From contig QHRX01000008.1 of NCBI GenBank assembly GCA_003221455.1, positions 1-37,051 on the forward strand: 37,051 nucleotides of DNA. The letters are read 5' to 3'. The position numbers were made by a program, and so were the translations under genes. Position 1 is the first letter of the stretch. The number at the start of each line of letters is the position of its first letter. Below are positions 9,124 through 17,746 of this stretch, in pieces. The notes below the pieces were generated by a model. It was not told where the DNA came from. It saw only the letters and a list, made by a program, of their open reading frames with translations, and made no database searches. This stretch comes from Candidatus Rokuibacteriota bacterium. GTDB taxonomy: Bacteria; Methylomirabilota; Methylomirabilia; Rokubacteriales; CSP1-6.

Positions 9124-9960
9124 GTGCGCCCAAAACTTACAGAACAAGTGCAAGGTTTGATCGCGCCCTATCTCAACATCCACACGACGGCGAAGGCGGC
9201 GGGGGTCAGTCCCTCCGCGTTGCGCCTCTGGGAGCGTCGGGGCCTCGTCGTGCCCACGAAGACGGCAAGCGGGCATCGGCGCTACACCCAGGACGACGTG
9301 AGCCGGATCCGCGACATCCGCCGGCTCCGATCGCTCCAGGGGCTCAACCTGGCGGCGATCGCGGCCACTCTCGGCGTCAACGGAAGCGGCCCCGCCCGGG
9401 GCGGACTGCCGGAGGCCGTTCGCGAACTGGGACGGCGGCTCCAGGCCCTCCGGGCCCGCACCGGACTGACGCTGCGCCAGGCGAGCCGGAAGACCGGCCT
9501 CGCCCCCTCCTTCATCAACTCCATCGAGCACGGGGTGGGGCAGCCCTCGGTCGCGAGCCTCCAAAAGCTCGCACGGTGCTACGGGACCACGGTGTCGGCC
9601 CTGACCGCGCGCCGGACGGGCGCGGCGGGGAAGGTGATCCGCGCCGGCCGGTACCGCGTCCTCCCCATGCTCGGCGAAGGGATCAAGATCGAGCAGCTCG
9701 CCGAGGGCCGGGTGGCAATGGACTGCCAGCGCTTCACGCTCGCCCCCGGGGCCGGCAGCGAGGGCCAGTACGCGCACGAGGGCGAGGAGTTCATCCACGT
9801 CCTCTCCGGCCGGTTCGAGATCACGCTCGCCGGCCGCGAGCGATACCGGCTCGGTCCGGGCGACAGCATGTACTTCAAGAGCAGCGCCCTCCACGCGTGG
9901 CGCAACCCCGGCTCCGACCTGACGGCGCTCCTCTGGATCAACACGCCGCCGACGTTCTGA
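9124..9960 (+). CDS. Transcriptional regulator with MerR-type HTH, XRE-type HTH and cupin domains
   Basis: HTTAKAAGVSPSALRLWERRGLVVPTKTASGHRRYTQDDV (MerR); LQALRARTGLTLRQASRKTGLAPSFINSIEHGVGQPSVASLQKLA (XRE); GEEFIHVLSGRFEITLAGRERYRLGPGDSMYFKSSALHAWRN (cupin). Start codon uncertain (ORF open from 9028). Confidence 0.88.
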   Translation: MRPKLTEQVQGLIAPYLNIHTTAKAAGVSPSALRLWERRGLVVPTKTASGHRRYTQDDVSRIRDIRRLRSLQGLNLAAIAATLGVNGSGPARGGLPEAVRELGRRLQALRARTGLTLRQASRKTGLAPSFINSIEHGVGQPSVASLQKLARCYGTTVSALTARRTGAAGKVIRAGRYRVLPMLGEGIKIEQLAEGRVAMDCQRFTLAPGAGSEGQYAHEGEEFIHVLSGRFEITLAGRERYRLGPGDSMYFKSSALHAWRNPGSDLTALLWINTPPTF

Positions 9961-10124
9961 GGACGGACGCGCGGAGGACTCATGGGGCAAGAGCAGGCGA
10001 TGACGGTGAATTGGTCGACCGCGGGACTGCGGACGACCGCCCTCGGGGCGGATCGGCGAGCGGCCATCGGCGACCGGGCGACGCCCGCGATGACAACGAC
10101 GGGTCGATCACAAGGAGGAATCGT

Positions 10125-11213
10125 ATGAGGTCACGTCGGAACCTGGTTTCGTGCCTGGCCCTGGCGGGCATGCTCCTGGCCGCGGGCGCGCTCGTCGCCG
10201 CCCAGGAGAAGCAGTGGTGGCCGTTCCCGGTCGAGGACCGCGATCCGCCCTTCAATATGGAGGGCAAGAAGATCAAGAAGACGTACGTGCCGCTGCTCGA
10301 GAAGGCGGCCAAGAAGTGGAACGTCTGCGTCTCCTTCCCCCACATGAAGGACGCCTACTGGATCGCGGTCGACTACGGCGTGGTCGCCGAATCGCGCCGG
10401 CTCGGCGTCAAGATGCAGCTCGTGGAGGCGGGCGGCTACACGAATCTGGCCAAGCAGATCAGCCAGATCGAGGACTGCGTCGCCCAGGGGGCCGACGTGG
10501 TGGTGATCGGCGCCATCTCCGAGACCGGCCTCAACAAGCTCGTCGAGGAGACCGCGGCCAAGGGGATTCCGGTCATCGACGTGATCAACGGGATCAGCTC
10601 GCCGAAGCTCTCGGCCAAGTCCCTGGTCTCGTTCGGCGAGATGGGGGCCAAGGCGGGCGAGTATCTGGTGAAGATGCACCCGAAGGGCTCGAAGCCGGTC
10701 AAGGTCGCCTGGTTTCCCGGCCCTCCGGGCGCGGGATGGGTGGTCGCCGGTAACAAGGGCTTCGAAGAGGCGGCCGCCAAGGGCGCCATCCAGATCGTCA
10801 GCACGAAGTACGGCGACACCGGCAAGGAGATTCAGCTGAAGCTCGTCGAGGACGTGCTCCAGGCGTACCCCGACATCGACTACATCGTCGGCACCTCGCC
10901 CACGACGGAGGCGGCGGTGGAAGCGCTCCGGGACGCCGGCAAGGCGGACAAGGTCAGGGTCCTCGCCTACTACTTCACCCCGGGCGTGTATCAGGACATC
11001 AAGCGCGGCGCCGTGCTCGCCGCTCCCACCGACTCGGCGGTCATCCAGGGCCGGATCGCCATCGACCAGGCGGTCCGGATCCTGGAAAAGAAGCCCTACA
11101 CCAAGCACACCGGTCCCGAGATCTACGTGATCGACAAGTCCAACATCAACACCTTCCACTACGAGTCGTCCCTCGCCCCCGCCGACTTCAGGCCGACCTT
11201 CACCGTCGACTAG
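10125..11213 (+). CDS. ABC transporter periplasmic substrate-binding protein, TorT-like/sugar-binding type
   Basis: AAGGAGGA RBS; signal peptide; KDAYWIAVDYGVVAESRRLGVKMQLVEAGGYTNLAKQISQIEDCVAQGADVVVIGAIS typical of periplasmic-binding-protein type 1 family. Confidence 0.88.
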   Translation: MRSRRNLVSCLALAGMLLAAGALVAAQEKQWWPFPVEDRDPPFNMEGKKIKKTYVPLLEKAAKKWNVCVSFPHMKDAYWIAVDYGVVAESRRLGVKMQLVEAGGYTNLAKQISQIEDCVAQGADVVVIGAISETGLNKLVEETAAKGIPVIDVINGISSPKLSAKSLVSFGEMGAKAGEYLVKMHPKGSKPVKVAWFPGPPGAGWVVAGNKGFEEAAAKGAIQIVSTKYGDTGKEIQLKLVEDVLQAYPDIDYIVGTSPTTEAAVEALRDAGKADKVRVLAYYFTPGVYQDIKRGAVLAAPTDSAVIQGRIAIDQAVRILEKKPYTKHTGPEIYVIDKSNINTFHYESSLAPADFRPTFTVD

Positions 11214-11224
11214 GAGCGCGCGCG

Positions 11225-12781
11225 GTGGCGTTGAGCGATACCCAGACGGGACGGGCCCCGGAGGTGACCTCCGGGGCCCCACCCGTCCTCCGCCTGCGCG
11301 GGGTGACGAAGTGGTTCCCCGGCGTGCAGGCGCTGCGCCGTGTGGACTTCGACCTCCGGCCCGGCGAGGTCCACGTCCTGTTTGGCGAGAACGGAGCCGG
11401 AAAATCGACCCTCATCAACATCGTGGCGGGCGCGCTCCGGCCGGACGCGGGAGAGGTCGAGCTCCGGGGGCGACCGGTCCAGTTCCGCTCCGTTCACGAC
11501 GCCCGCCTGCGGGGCATTAGCGCCGTCTTTCAGGAGTTCAGCCTGGTCCCGGGCCTCACCGTCGAGGAGAACCTCTTCCTCGGCGCCGAGCCGACGACCG
11601 GGGCCCTCATCAACAAGCCCGAGATGCGCCGGCGCGCCGAGGAGGCCCTGCGCCGCCTCGGATTCCCCATCCTGCCTCGGATGCGGGTGAACCGGCTGTC
11701 TCGGGCCGAGCAGCAGATGGTCGAGATCGCCAAGGCCTTCCGCACGAACCTCTCCATTCTCATCCTGGACGAGCCGACGGCGGCCCTGACCGATCGGGAG
11801 ACGGATCGGCTGTTCCAGCTGGTCCTGGACTCCAAGCGGCAGGGGGTCGGGATCATCTACATCACGCACCGCATGAACGAGCTCCACCGGATCGGTGATC
11901 GCGTGACCGTCCTCCGCGACGGCGGCCGCGTCGATACCCTTGCCGTGCGTGATGCCACGCCCGAGAAGCTCGTCGAGTTGATGACGGGCCGCAAGATCGA
12001 GGCGTTCTTTCCCCGCATCGACCACCGCCCGGGAGAGGAGCTGTTCGCGGTGGAGCACCTGACGGCGGGGACGCTCGTCCACGACGTCTCGCTCACCGTC
12101 CGGGCGGGCGAGATCGTCGGCCTGGCCGGACTCGTCGGATCCGGCAAGTCGGAGGTGGGGCGGGCGTGTTTCGGGCTCGAGCCGATCCGCGGGGGGACGG
12201 TCCGGCTACTGGGGCGGAGCGTGGGCAAGCCGACGCCGGGCGCGATGCTCGGGGCCGGCCTCGCGTACGTGCCGCCGGACCGGCGCACGGAAGGGCTCGT
12301 GATGGAGCGGAGCGTTCGGGAGAACATCGCGCTCTCGGCGCTGCCGAGCGCTCACTTCAGCGGCCGCGTCTTGCTCCGTCGGCGGAGCGAGCGGGCGATC
12401 TGTCTCCGGCTGGCCCAGCAGCTCCGGCTCGTGCCGACGGGCATCGAGCGCCCGGTCGCCCTCTTCTCGGGGGGCAACCAGCAGAAGGTGGTGCTGGCCA
12501 AGGGGCTGACCCGCAACCCGAGGGTGTTCGTCATGGACGAACCCACCACGGGGGTCGACGTCGCCGCGAAGACCGAGGTGTACACCTTCATGAAGGACCT
12601 CGTCGAGCGCGAGGGGGCGGGGATCCTCCTGATCTCCTCCGATCTCCCCGAGATCCTCCATCTCGCCCACCGCGCCTACGTGATGCACCGGGGGCGGCTC
12701 CGGGCCGAACTCGGACGGGCGGAGCTCACCGAGCAGGCCGTGCTCTCGCACTTCTTCGAGACGACGACCACCCATGGCTGA
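11225..12781 (+). CDS. Sugar-type ABC transporter ATP-binding protein (duplicated ABC domains, RbsA-like)
   Basis: GENGAGKST, LSRAEQQMVEIAKA, LILDEPTAAL; second half GLVGSGKSEVGRACFG, FSGGNQQKVVLAKGL, VMDEPTTGVDV. Confidence 0.95.
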   Translation: MALSDTQTGRAPEVTSGAPPVLRLRGVTKWFPGVQALRRVDFDLRPGEVHVLFGENGAGKSTLINIVAGALRPDAGEVELRGRPVQFRSVHDARLRGISAVFQEFSLVPGLTVEENLFLGAEPTTGALINKPEMRRRAEEALRRLGFPILPRMRVNRLSRAEQQMVEIAKAFRTNLSILILDEPTAALTDRETDRLFQLVLDSKRQGVGIIYITHRMNELHRIGDRVTVLRDGGRVDTLAVRDATPEKLVELMTGRKIEAFFPRIDHRPGEELFAVEHLTAGTLVHDVSLTVRAGEIVGLAGLVGSGKSEVGRACFGLEPIRGGTVRLLGRSVGKPTPGAMLGAGLAYVPPDRRTEGLVMERSVRENIALSALPSAHFSGRVLLRRRSERAICLRLAQQLRLVPTGIERPVALFSGGNQQKVVLAKGLTRNPRVFVMDEPTTGVDVAAKTEVYTFMKDLVEREGAGILLISSDLPEILHLAHRAYVMHRGRLRAELGRAELTEQAVLSHFFETTTTHG

Positions 12782-13817
12782 TGCCGGGCTCGCGACCGTC
12801 GAGCGGCGCCCCCGGGTCGGGACGGCCCTCCTCCGGCTCCTGCGGCGGACCTTCGTTCACCTCGGGGTCCTGCCCCTCCTGCTGGTCATCCTCCTGGTGG
12901 GCTTCGGGACCTGGGAGCCGCGCTTCCTCTCGAGGCAGAACCTCTTCAACGTGGCGCGGCAGGCGACCTACCTGACCGTCGTCTCCATGGGGCAGATGAT
13001 CGCCCTCCTGACCGGGGGCTTCGACCTCTCGGTGGGCGTGATCCTCGCCATGACGAGCGTCGTCCTCGCCAAGGTGATGGCCTCCACGGTGGCGAGCGAC
13101 CCCACTGCCGTCGGCCTCGCCATCGGTCTCGGCATCCTGGCCGGGCTCGGCGCGGGCACGACCATGGGCATCGTCAACGGCATCGGCGTCGCCGTCCTCA
13201 ACGTCTCGCCCTTCATGATGACGCTCGCCATGGCCTCCATCGCCTTCGGCCTCGCCCTCTTCATGACGGGCGGCGTTCCCGTCTACGGGATGCCCAGCCA
13301 GTTCGGGGCGACCCTCGGCTTCGGCAAGCTCCTCGGGGTCCCGGTGCCGGTGTACGTGACGGCCGTGCTCGTCCTCGGCATGTACGTGCTCCTGAACTGG
13401 ACGCGCATGGGCCGGTACTTCTACGCGATCGGCGGTAATATCAAGGCCTCGATCCTGAGCGGCGTCTCGACCCGCTGGTACCTGTTCATGGCGTACGTGC
13501 TGGTCGGGTTCCTCGCGTCGGTCGGCGGGGTGATGCTGACGGCCCGGCTCGAGACCGGGGAGGCCAACATCGGCGCCGCCATGCCGCTCCGGTCGATCGC
13601 GGCCTGCGTGATCGGCGGCGTGAGCCTGCGCGGCGGGACCGGCCGTCTCGGGAGCGTGGTGCTGGCGGCGGTGTTCATCGAGTGGTTCGAGAACGGCATG
13701 AACCTCGTGCGGATCCAGTCGTACCTGCAGATGGTGGTGCTGGGCGTGCTCCTGATCTTCGCGGTCGTCATGGACGAGGTGCGGCACCGGTACGTCGCCG
13801 GGATGCGGGACGGGTAG
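12774..13817 (+). CDS. ABC transporter permease (RbsC-like)
   Basis: Multi-TM; MIALLTGGFDLSVG, MRSIAACVIGGVSLRGG-type motif (PLRSIAACVIGGVSLRGGTGR). Confidence 0.94.
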   Translation: MADAGLATVERRPRVGTALLRLLRRTFVHLGVLPLLLVILLVGFGTWEPRFLSRQNLFNVARQATYLTVVSMGQMIALLTGGFDLSVGVILAMTSVVLAKVMASTVASDPTAVGLAIGLGILAGLGAGTTMGIVNGIGVAVLNVSPFMMTLAMASIAFGLALFMTGGVPVYGMPSQFGATLGFGKLLGVPVPVYVTAVLVLGMYVLLNWTRMGRYFYAIGGNIKASILSGVSTRWYLFMAYVLVGFLASVGGVMLTARLETGEANIGAAMPLRSIAACVIGGVSLRGGTGRLGSVVLAAVFIEWFENGMNLVRIQSYLQMVVLGVLLIFAVVMDEVRHRYVAGMRDG

Positions 13818-13821
13818 GCCC

Positions 13822-14724
13822 GTGGCTGATCGCGTGGCGGTGATCGGTCTCGGCCGGATGGGCCTCCCGATCGCCCGCAATCTCCTCGGCGCCGGCTACG
13901 CCCTGACCGTCCACAATCGGACGCTGGCGCGGGCGGAGGAGCTCGTGCGCGAGGGCGCGACCTGGGCCGACTCGCCCGCCGCGGCCGCCCGCGAGTCGCG
14001 GATCGTGATCACGATGGTGGCGGACGACGCCGCCCTCGAGGCGGTGGCGTTCGGCGAGAGCGGCCTCGTGGCGGGGCTAGGGCGGGAGGCCGTCCACGTG
14101 GGGATGAGCACGGTCGAGCCTGCGACCTCGCGGCGCCTCGCCGACGCCCACCGCGGGACGGGGAGCCGCTACGTCGCGGCCCCCGTCTTCGGCCGGCCGG
14201 AGATGGCCACGCAGGCCAAGCTCTGGGTCGTCGCGGCCGGACCGAGCGCGGCCGTCGAGACGGCGCGGCCGGTCTTGCAGGCGCTCGGTCGCGGGCTCTC
14301 TGTCGTCGGGGAGGAGCCGAGCCGGGCGAACCTCCTGAAGCTCGCCGGCAACTTTCTGCTCGCGGCCATGGTGGAGGGCCTCGGCGAAGCGCTCACCCTC
14401 GTGGAGAAAGCCGGGATCGACCGCTTGGACGCCCTGCGGACGCTGAACGAGGCGCTCTTCGCGTCCCCGGTCTATCAGACGAACGGGGAGCGGATCTGCC
14501 GGGGCGCCTTCAGCCCGGCCGGCTTCCAGATGACGCTCGGGCTGAAGGACGTGCGCCTGGTCCTGAAGACGGCGGACCAGCTCGAGGTGCCGATGCCGCT
14601 CGCGGCCCTCGCCCACGGCCACTTGCTGGCGAGCGTGGCCCGAGGCCGCGGGCAGCTCGACTGGACGGCGATGGCGGAAGTCCTGCGGGAGGCGGCCGGG
14701 CTCAAACCGCTCGGGCCGGCGTAA
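13822..14724 (+). CDS. NAD(P)-dependent oxidoreductase, 3-hydroxyisobutyrate dehydrogenase family
   Basis: VAVIGLGRMGLPIARNLLGAGYALTVHNRT Rossmann motif; EPSRANLLKLAGNFLLAAMVEGLGEAL. Confidence 0.93.
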   Translation: MADRVAVIGLGRMGLPIARNLLGAGYALTVHNRTLARAEELVREGATWADSPAAAARESRIVITMVADDAALEAVAFGESGLVAGLGREAVHVGMSTVEPATSRRLADAHRGTGSRYVAAPVFGRPEMATQAKLWVVAAGPSAAVETARPVLQALGRGLSVVGEEPSRANLLKLAGNFLLAAMVEGLGEALTLVEKAGIDRLDALRTLNEALFASPVYQTNGERICRGAFSPAGFQMTLGLKDVRLVLKTADQLEVPMPLAALAHGHLLASVARGRGQLDWTAMAEVLREAAGLKPLGPA

Positions 14725-14733
14725 GGAGGCATC

Positions 14734-15720
14734 ATGCCCGGTTCGCATGAGGGGAATCGCGCGATCATCGACGTGCTCTCGGCGACGGCGGACCGCCCCG
14801 CCGTGACCTACCGCTACGCGGGAGATCGGTTCATTCTCGTCGAGTACGGCGAGATGGTGCTCGACCTGACGACGAACTTCCGGATCTTCGGCCTCAACGA
14901 CGCCCTCAAGAGAGCCGGCCTCGACGGCCTCATCGAGACGGTGCCGGCGCTCCGCAGCATGCTGCTCCACTACGACAGCCGGCGCCTGCCGACGCGCGAG
15001 CTCGTGGCGACCTTGAAGAAGCTCGAGGAAACGGTGCCCTCGGGGGAGAACCTGAACATCCCGAGCCGCCGGGTGGAGCTGCCGATCGCCTTCGGCGACC
15101 GCTGGACACGGGCGGACATCGAGCGCTACGTCAAGTACACGCGGCAGGACGCGCCCAACATCGTCGACGGGCACAACATCGAGTACATCGCCCGCTACAA
15201 CGGCCTCCGGAACGTCCAGGAGGTGGTCGACTACATCTGCGCGACCGAGTGGTGGAACGCCTGCATCGGCTTCTGGCCCGGCCTGCCCTTCATGTTTCCC
15301 CTGGACCCCCGCTACGCGATCGTGACGCCGAAGTACAATCCGACCCGTCCCTGGACCCCCGAGGGGGCCGTCGGGATCGGCGGCCCCTGCGTCGCCATCT
15401 ATCCGGTCGAGTCTCCGGGCGGATACCAGCTCTTCGGCCGGACGATCCCGGTCTTCGACCTCAAGCAGCGGAACCCGGCGTTCAAGGCCAACCCGATTCT
15501 GCTGAAGCCGGCCGACCGGATCCAGTGGGTCCCCGTCACCGACGAGCAACTCGAATCGACTCGCGAGCGGGTGCACGACGGCACCTACCGCTATACGATC
15601 GTCGGCTATGAGGCACTCAACGTGAAGTCGTACCTCGGGTTCCTCGAGGGGATCAAGGCCGAGGTCACGGCCTTCCAGCAGCGCCAGGCCGAGGCGGTGA
15701 AGCACGTGGCGATTCCGTAG
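14734..15720 (+). CDS. Biotin-dependent carboxyltransferase subunit, KipI/PxpB family, urea-carboxylase CT-like
   Basis: PLDPRYAIVTPKYNPTRPWTPEGAVGIGGPCVAIYPVESPGGYQLFGRTIPVFD; C-terminal SYLGFLEGIKAEVTAFQQRQ resembles urea carboxylase. Confidence 0.88.
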   Translation: MPGSHEGNRAIIDVLSATADRPAVTYRYAGDRFILVEYGEMVLDLTTNFRIFGLNDALKRAGLDGLIETVPALRSMLLHYDSRRLPTRELVATLKKLEETVPSGENLNIPSRRVELPIAFGDRWTRADIERYVKYTRQDAPNIVDGHNIEYIARYNGLRNVQEVVDYICATEWWNACIGFWPGLPFMFPLDPRYAIVTPKYNPTRPWTPEGAVGIGGPCVAIYPVESPGGYQLFGRTIPVFDLKQRNPAFKANPILLKPADRIQWVPVTDEQLESTRERVHDGTYRYTIVGYEALNVKSYLGFLEGIKAEVTAFQQRQAEAVKHVAIP

Positions 15721-15736
15721 GGAAGGAGCGCGGTCC

Positions 15737-16717
15737 ATGTTCGAGGTGCTCGAAGGCGGCATCCAGACGACCGTGCAGGATTACCCGGGCCGGGTGGGCT
15801 ACCTCGACCTCGGCACGTATCCGGCCGGGCCGATGGACCACTTCGCCTTCCGGATCGCGAATCTCCTCGTGGGCAATCCCCAGGGCGCCCCCGCGCTCGA
15901 AGTCACGGCGGGCGGGCTCAAGGCCCGCTTCCACGACTCGCGGGCGGTGGCGATCACCGGCGCCGACATGCAGCCGACGCTCAACGGCACGCCGGCGCCG
16001 CTCTGGGAGACCTTCGCCGTCGGCCCCAACGACCTGCTCGAGCTGAAGTTCGTCAAGGGCGCCGGGCTCCGGGCCTATGTCGCCGCGAGCGGCGCCTTCG
16101 ACGTCCCCGAGTACATGGGGAGCCGTGCCACCTTCACGGTCGGGGGGTTCGGGGGCTTCGAGGGCCGGGGGCTCAAGAAGGGCGACCGGGTCCGACTGAA
16201 GCCCGCCGGCGCTCCCGCCGGGCAGGTCGGGCGCCGGCTCCGGACCGATCGCCGGCCCCAGCACGGGACGCACTGGGAGATCGAGGCGATGCGCGGGCCC
16301 CAGGCGGACCCCGACTACATGACCGCGGCGGACATGGACTTCTTCTTCAGCCATGCGTGGAAGGTGGACCGAAACTCGAACCGGATGGGCGTGCGCCTCG
16401 AGTCGCACAAGTGGCAGTGGGCGCGGAAGAGCGGGGGCGTCGCGGGCGGGCATCCCTCCAACATCCTCGACAACGGCTACGCCGTGTGGACGGTCAACGT
16501 GTCCGGGGATCAGCCGATCATTCTCGTCGCGGACGGGCCGAGCCTCGGCGGGTTCATCTGTAACGCCACGCTCATCTACGCCTCCAGCTGGAAGGTCGGC
16601 CAGCTCATGCCCGGCCGCGACACGATTCGGTTCAAGGAGGTCACCATCGACGAGGCGACCGCACTGGCCGCCTCGATCGACGAGGCGATCGCCGAGCGGT
16701 CGATCGAGAGGAGGTAG
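15737..16717 (+). CDS. Biotin-dependent carboxyltransferase subunit, KipA/PxpC family
   Basis: GGIQTTVQDYPGRVGYLDLGTYPAGPMDHFAFRIANLLVGN...ALEVTAGG; SNRMGVRLE; GDQPIILVADGPSLGGF. Confidence 0.93.
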   Translation: MFEVLEGGIQTTVQDYPGRVGYLDLGTYPAGPMDHFAFRIANLLVGNPQGAPALEVTAGGLKARFHDSRAVAITGADMQPTLNGTPAPLWETFAVGPNDLLELKFVKGAGLRAYVAASGAFDVPEYMGSRATFTVGGFGGFEGRGLKKGDRVRLKPAGAPAGQVGRRLRTDRRPQHGTHWEIEAMRGPQADPDYMTAADMDFFFSHAWKVDRNSNRMGVRLESHKWQWARKSGGVAGGHPSNILDNGYAVWTVNVSGDQPIILVADGPSLGGFICNATLIYASSWKVGQLMPGRDTIRFKEVTIDEATALAASIDEAIAERSIERR

Positions 16718-16721
16718 CGTC

Positions 16722-17483
16722 ATGACGGCCAGGATCGACATCAACGCCGACATGGGCGAGAGCTACGGGCGCTGGACGCTCGGCCACGACGACGAGCTCA
16801 TGCCCTTCCTCAGCTCCGCCAACATCGCGTGCGGCTTCCATGGCGGCGATCCGCACGTGATGCGGCACTCCGTCCGCCTCGCGAAAAAGCACGGCGTCGC
16901 CGTAGGCGCCCACGTCTCGTTCCCCGATCTCATCGGCTTCGGTCGCCGGCGCATGCAGATCTCGCCGCAGGAGCTGAAGGACTACGTCGAGTACCAGGTC
17001 GGCGCCCTCCAGGCGTTCGCGGCGGCGGAGGGGGCGCGGGTCGAGCATGTCAAGCCCCACGGGGCGCTGTACGTGATGTGCACCGAGGACGAGGCGTACG
17101 CGCAGGCCGTCTCGGAAGCGGTGAGGGAGCTGGGCGAGGGCCTGATTCTCCTGCTGACCGGCGAGCGGGTGGCCGCCGCCGCGAGGCGGGCCGGCGTGCC
17201 CTTCGTGATGGAGGGGTACATCGACCTGGACTACGATGCGAAGGGCTCCCTCATTCTCGAGCGGGCCAAGAAGGCGCGGGATCCTGAGGACGTGGCCGCC
17301 CGCGCGGTCACGCTGGCCACCGAGGGCAAGGTGCCCGTCCGCGACGGCGGCTGGCTGCCGCTGGGCGCGCGGAGCGTCTGCGTGCACGGTGACGCCGATA
17401 ACGCACCGGCCATCGCGCGAACGGTCCGGGAGCGGCTCCTCAGGGCGGGTGTCGAGGTCGCGCCCTTGCGCGCTCTCCTCTAA
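16722..17483 (+). CDS. pxpA: LamB/YcsF (PxpA) family protein
   Basis: IDINADMGESYGRWTLGHDDELMPFLSSANIACGFHGGDP; VEHVKPHGALY; ATG at 16722 after GAGAGGAGG RBS. Confidence 0.95.
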   Translation: MTARIDINADMGESYGRWTLGHDDELMPFLSSANIACGFHGGDPHVMRHSVRLAKKHGVAVGAHVSFPDLIGFGRRRMQISPQELKDYVEYQVGALQAFAAAEGARVEHVKPHGALYVMCTEDEAYAQAVSEAVRELGEGLILLLTGERVAAAARRAGVPFVMEGYIDLDYDAKGSLILERAKKARDPEDVAARAVTLATEGKVPVRDGGWLPLGARSVCVHGDADNAPAIARTVRERLLRAGVEVAPLRALL

Positions 17484-17509
17484 TTCCTCACCACGGGGGG
17501 CGAACGGGT

Positions 17510-17737
17510 ATGGCGAACAGCGTCGATGTGGTGGCTCCGGTTCCCGGCCTCGTCGCGAACGTCGTGGCGAAGGTCGGAGCGACGGTGGCGGCAGGCGACC
17601 CGGTCGTGACGCTCCAGGCGATGAAGACCGAGATCGCCGTGGAGTCCGAGCACGCGGGCACGGTCGAAGCGGTCCTGGTGCGGGAGGGTCAGGAGGTCGA
17701 TCTGGGAGCCGTCCTGGCGCGGGTGCGCACCGCGTAG
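17510..17737 (+). CDS. Stand-alone biotin carboxyl carrier (biotinyl/lipoyl attachment) protein
   Basis: 75 aa; VTLQAMKTEIAVESEHAGTV, biotinyl-Lys motif AMK. Confidence 0.93.
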   Translation: MANSVDVVAPVPGLVANVVAKVGATVAAGDPVVTLQAMKTEIAVESEHAGTVEAVLVREGQEVDLGAVLARVRTA

Positions 17738-17746
17738 CGTCCGGGC

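Noticed and set aside
10131-11282. 383-aa minus-strand ORF
   Set aside because: Antisense to the substrate-binding protein gene, which has RBS, signal peptide and family motifs.
12726-13880. 384-aa minus-strand ORF rich in H/D/R/E
   Set aside because: Exactly antisense to the ABC permease; hydrophobic codons read backward give H/D/E-rich sequence.
14077-15762. 561-aa minus-strand ORF
   Set aside because: Antisense shadow of two well-supported plus-strand genes in high-GC DNA; its translation is R/D/H-rich low complexity with no family motif.
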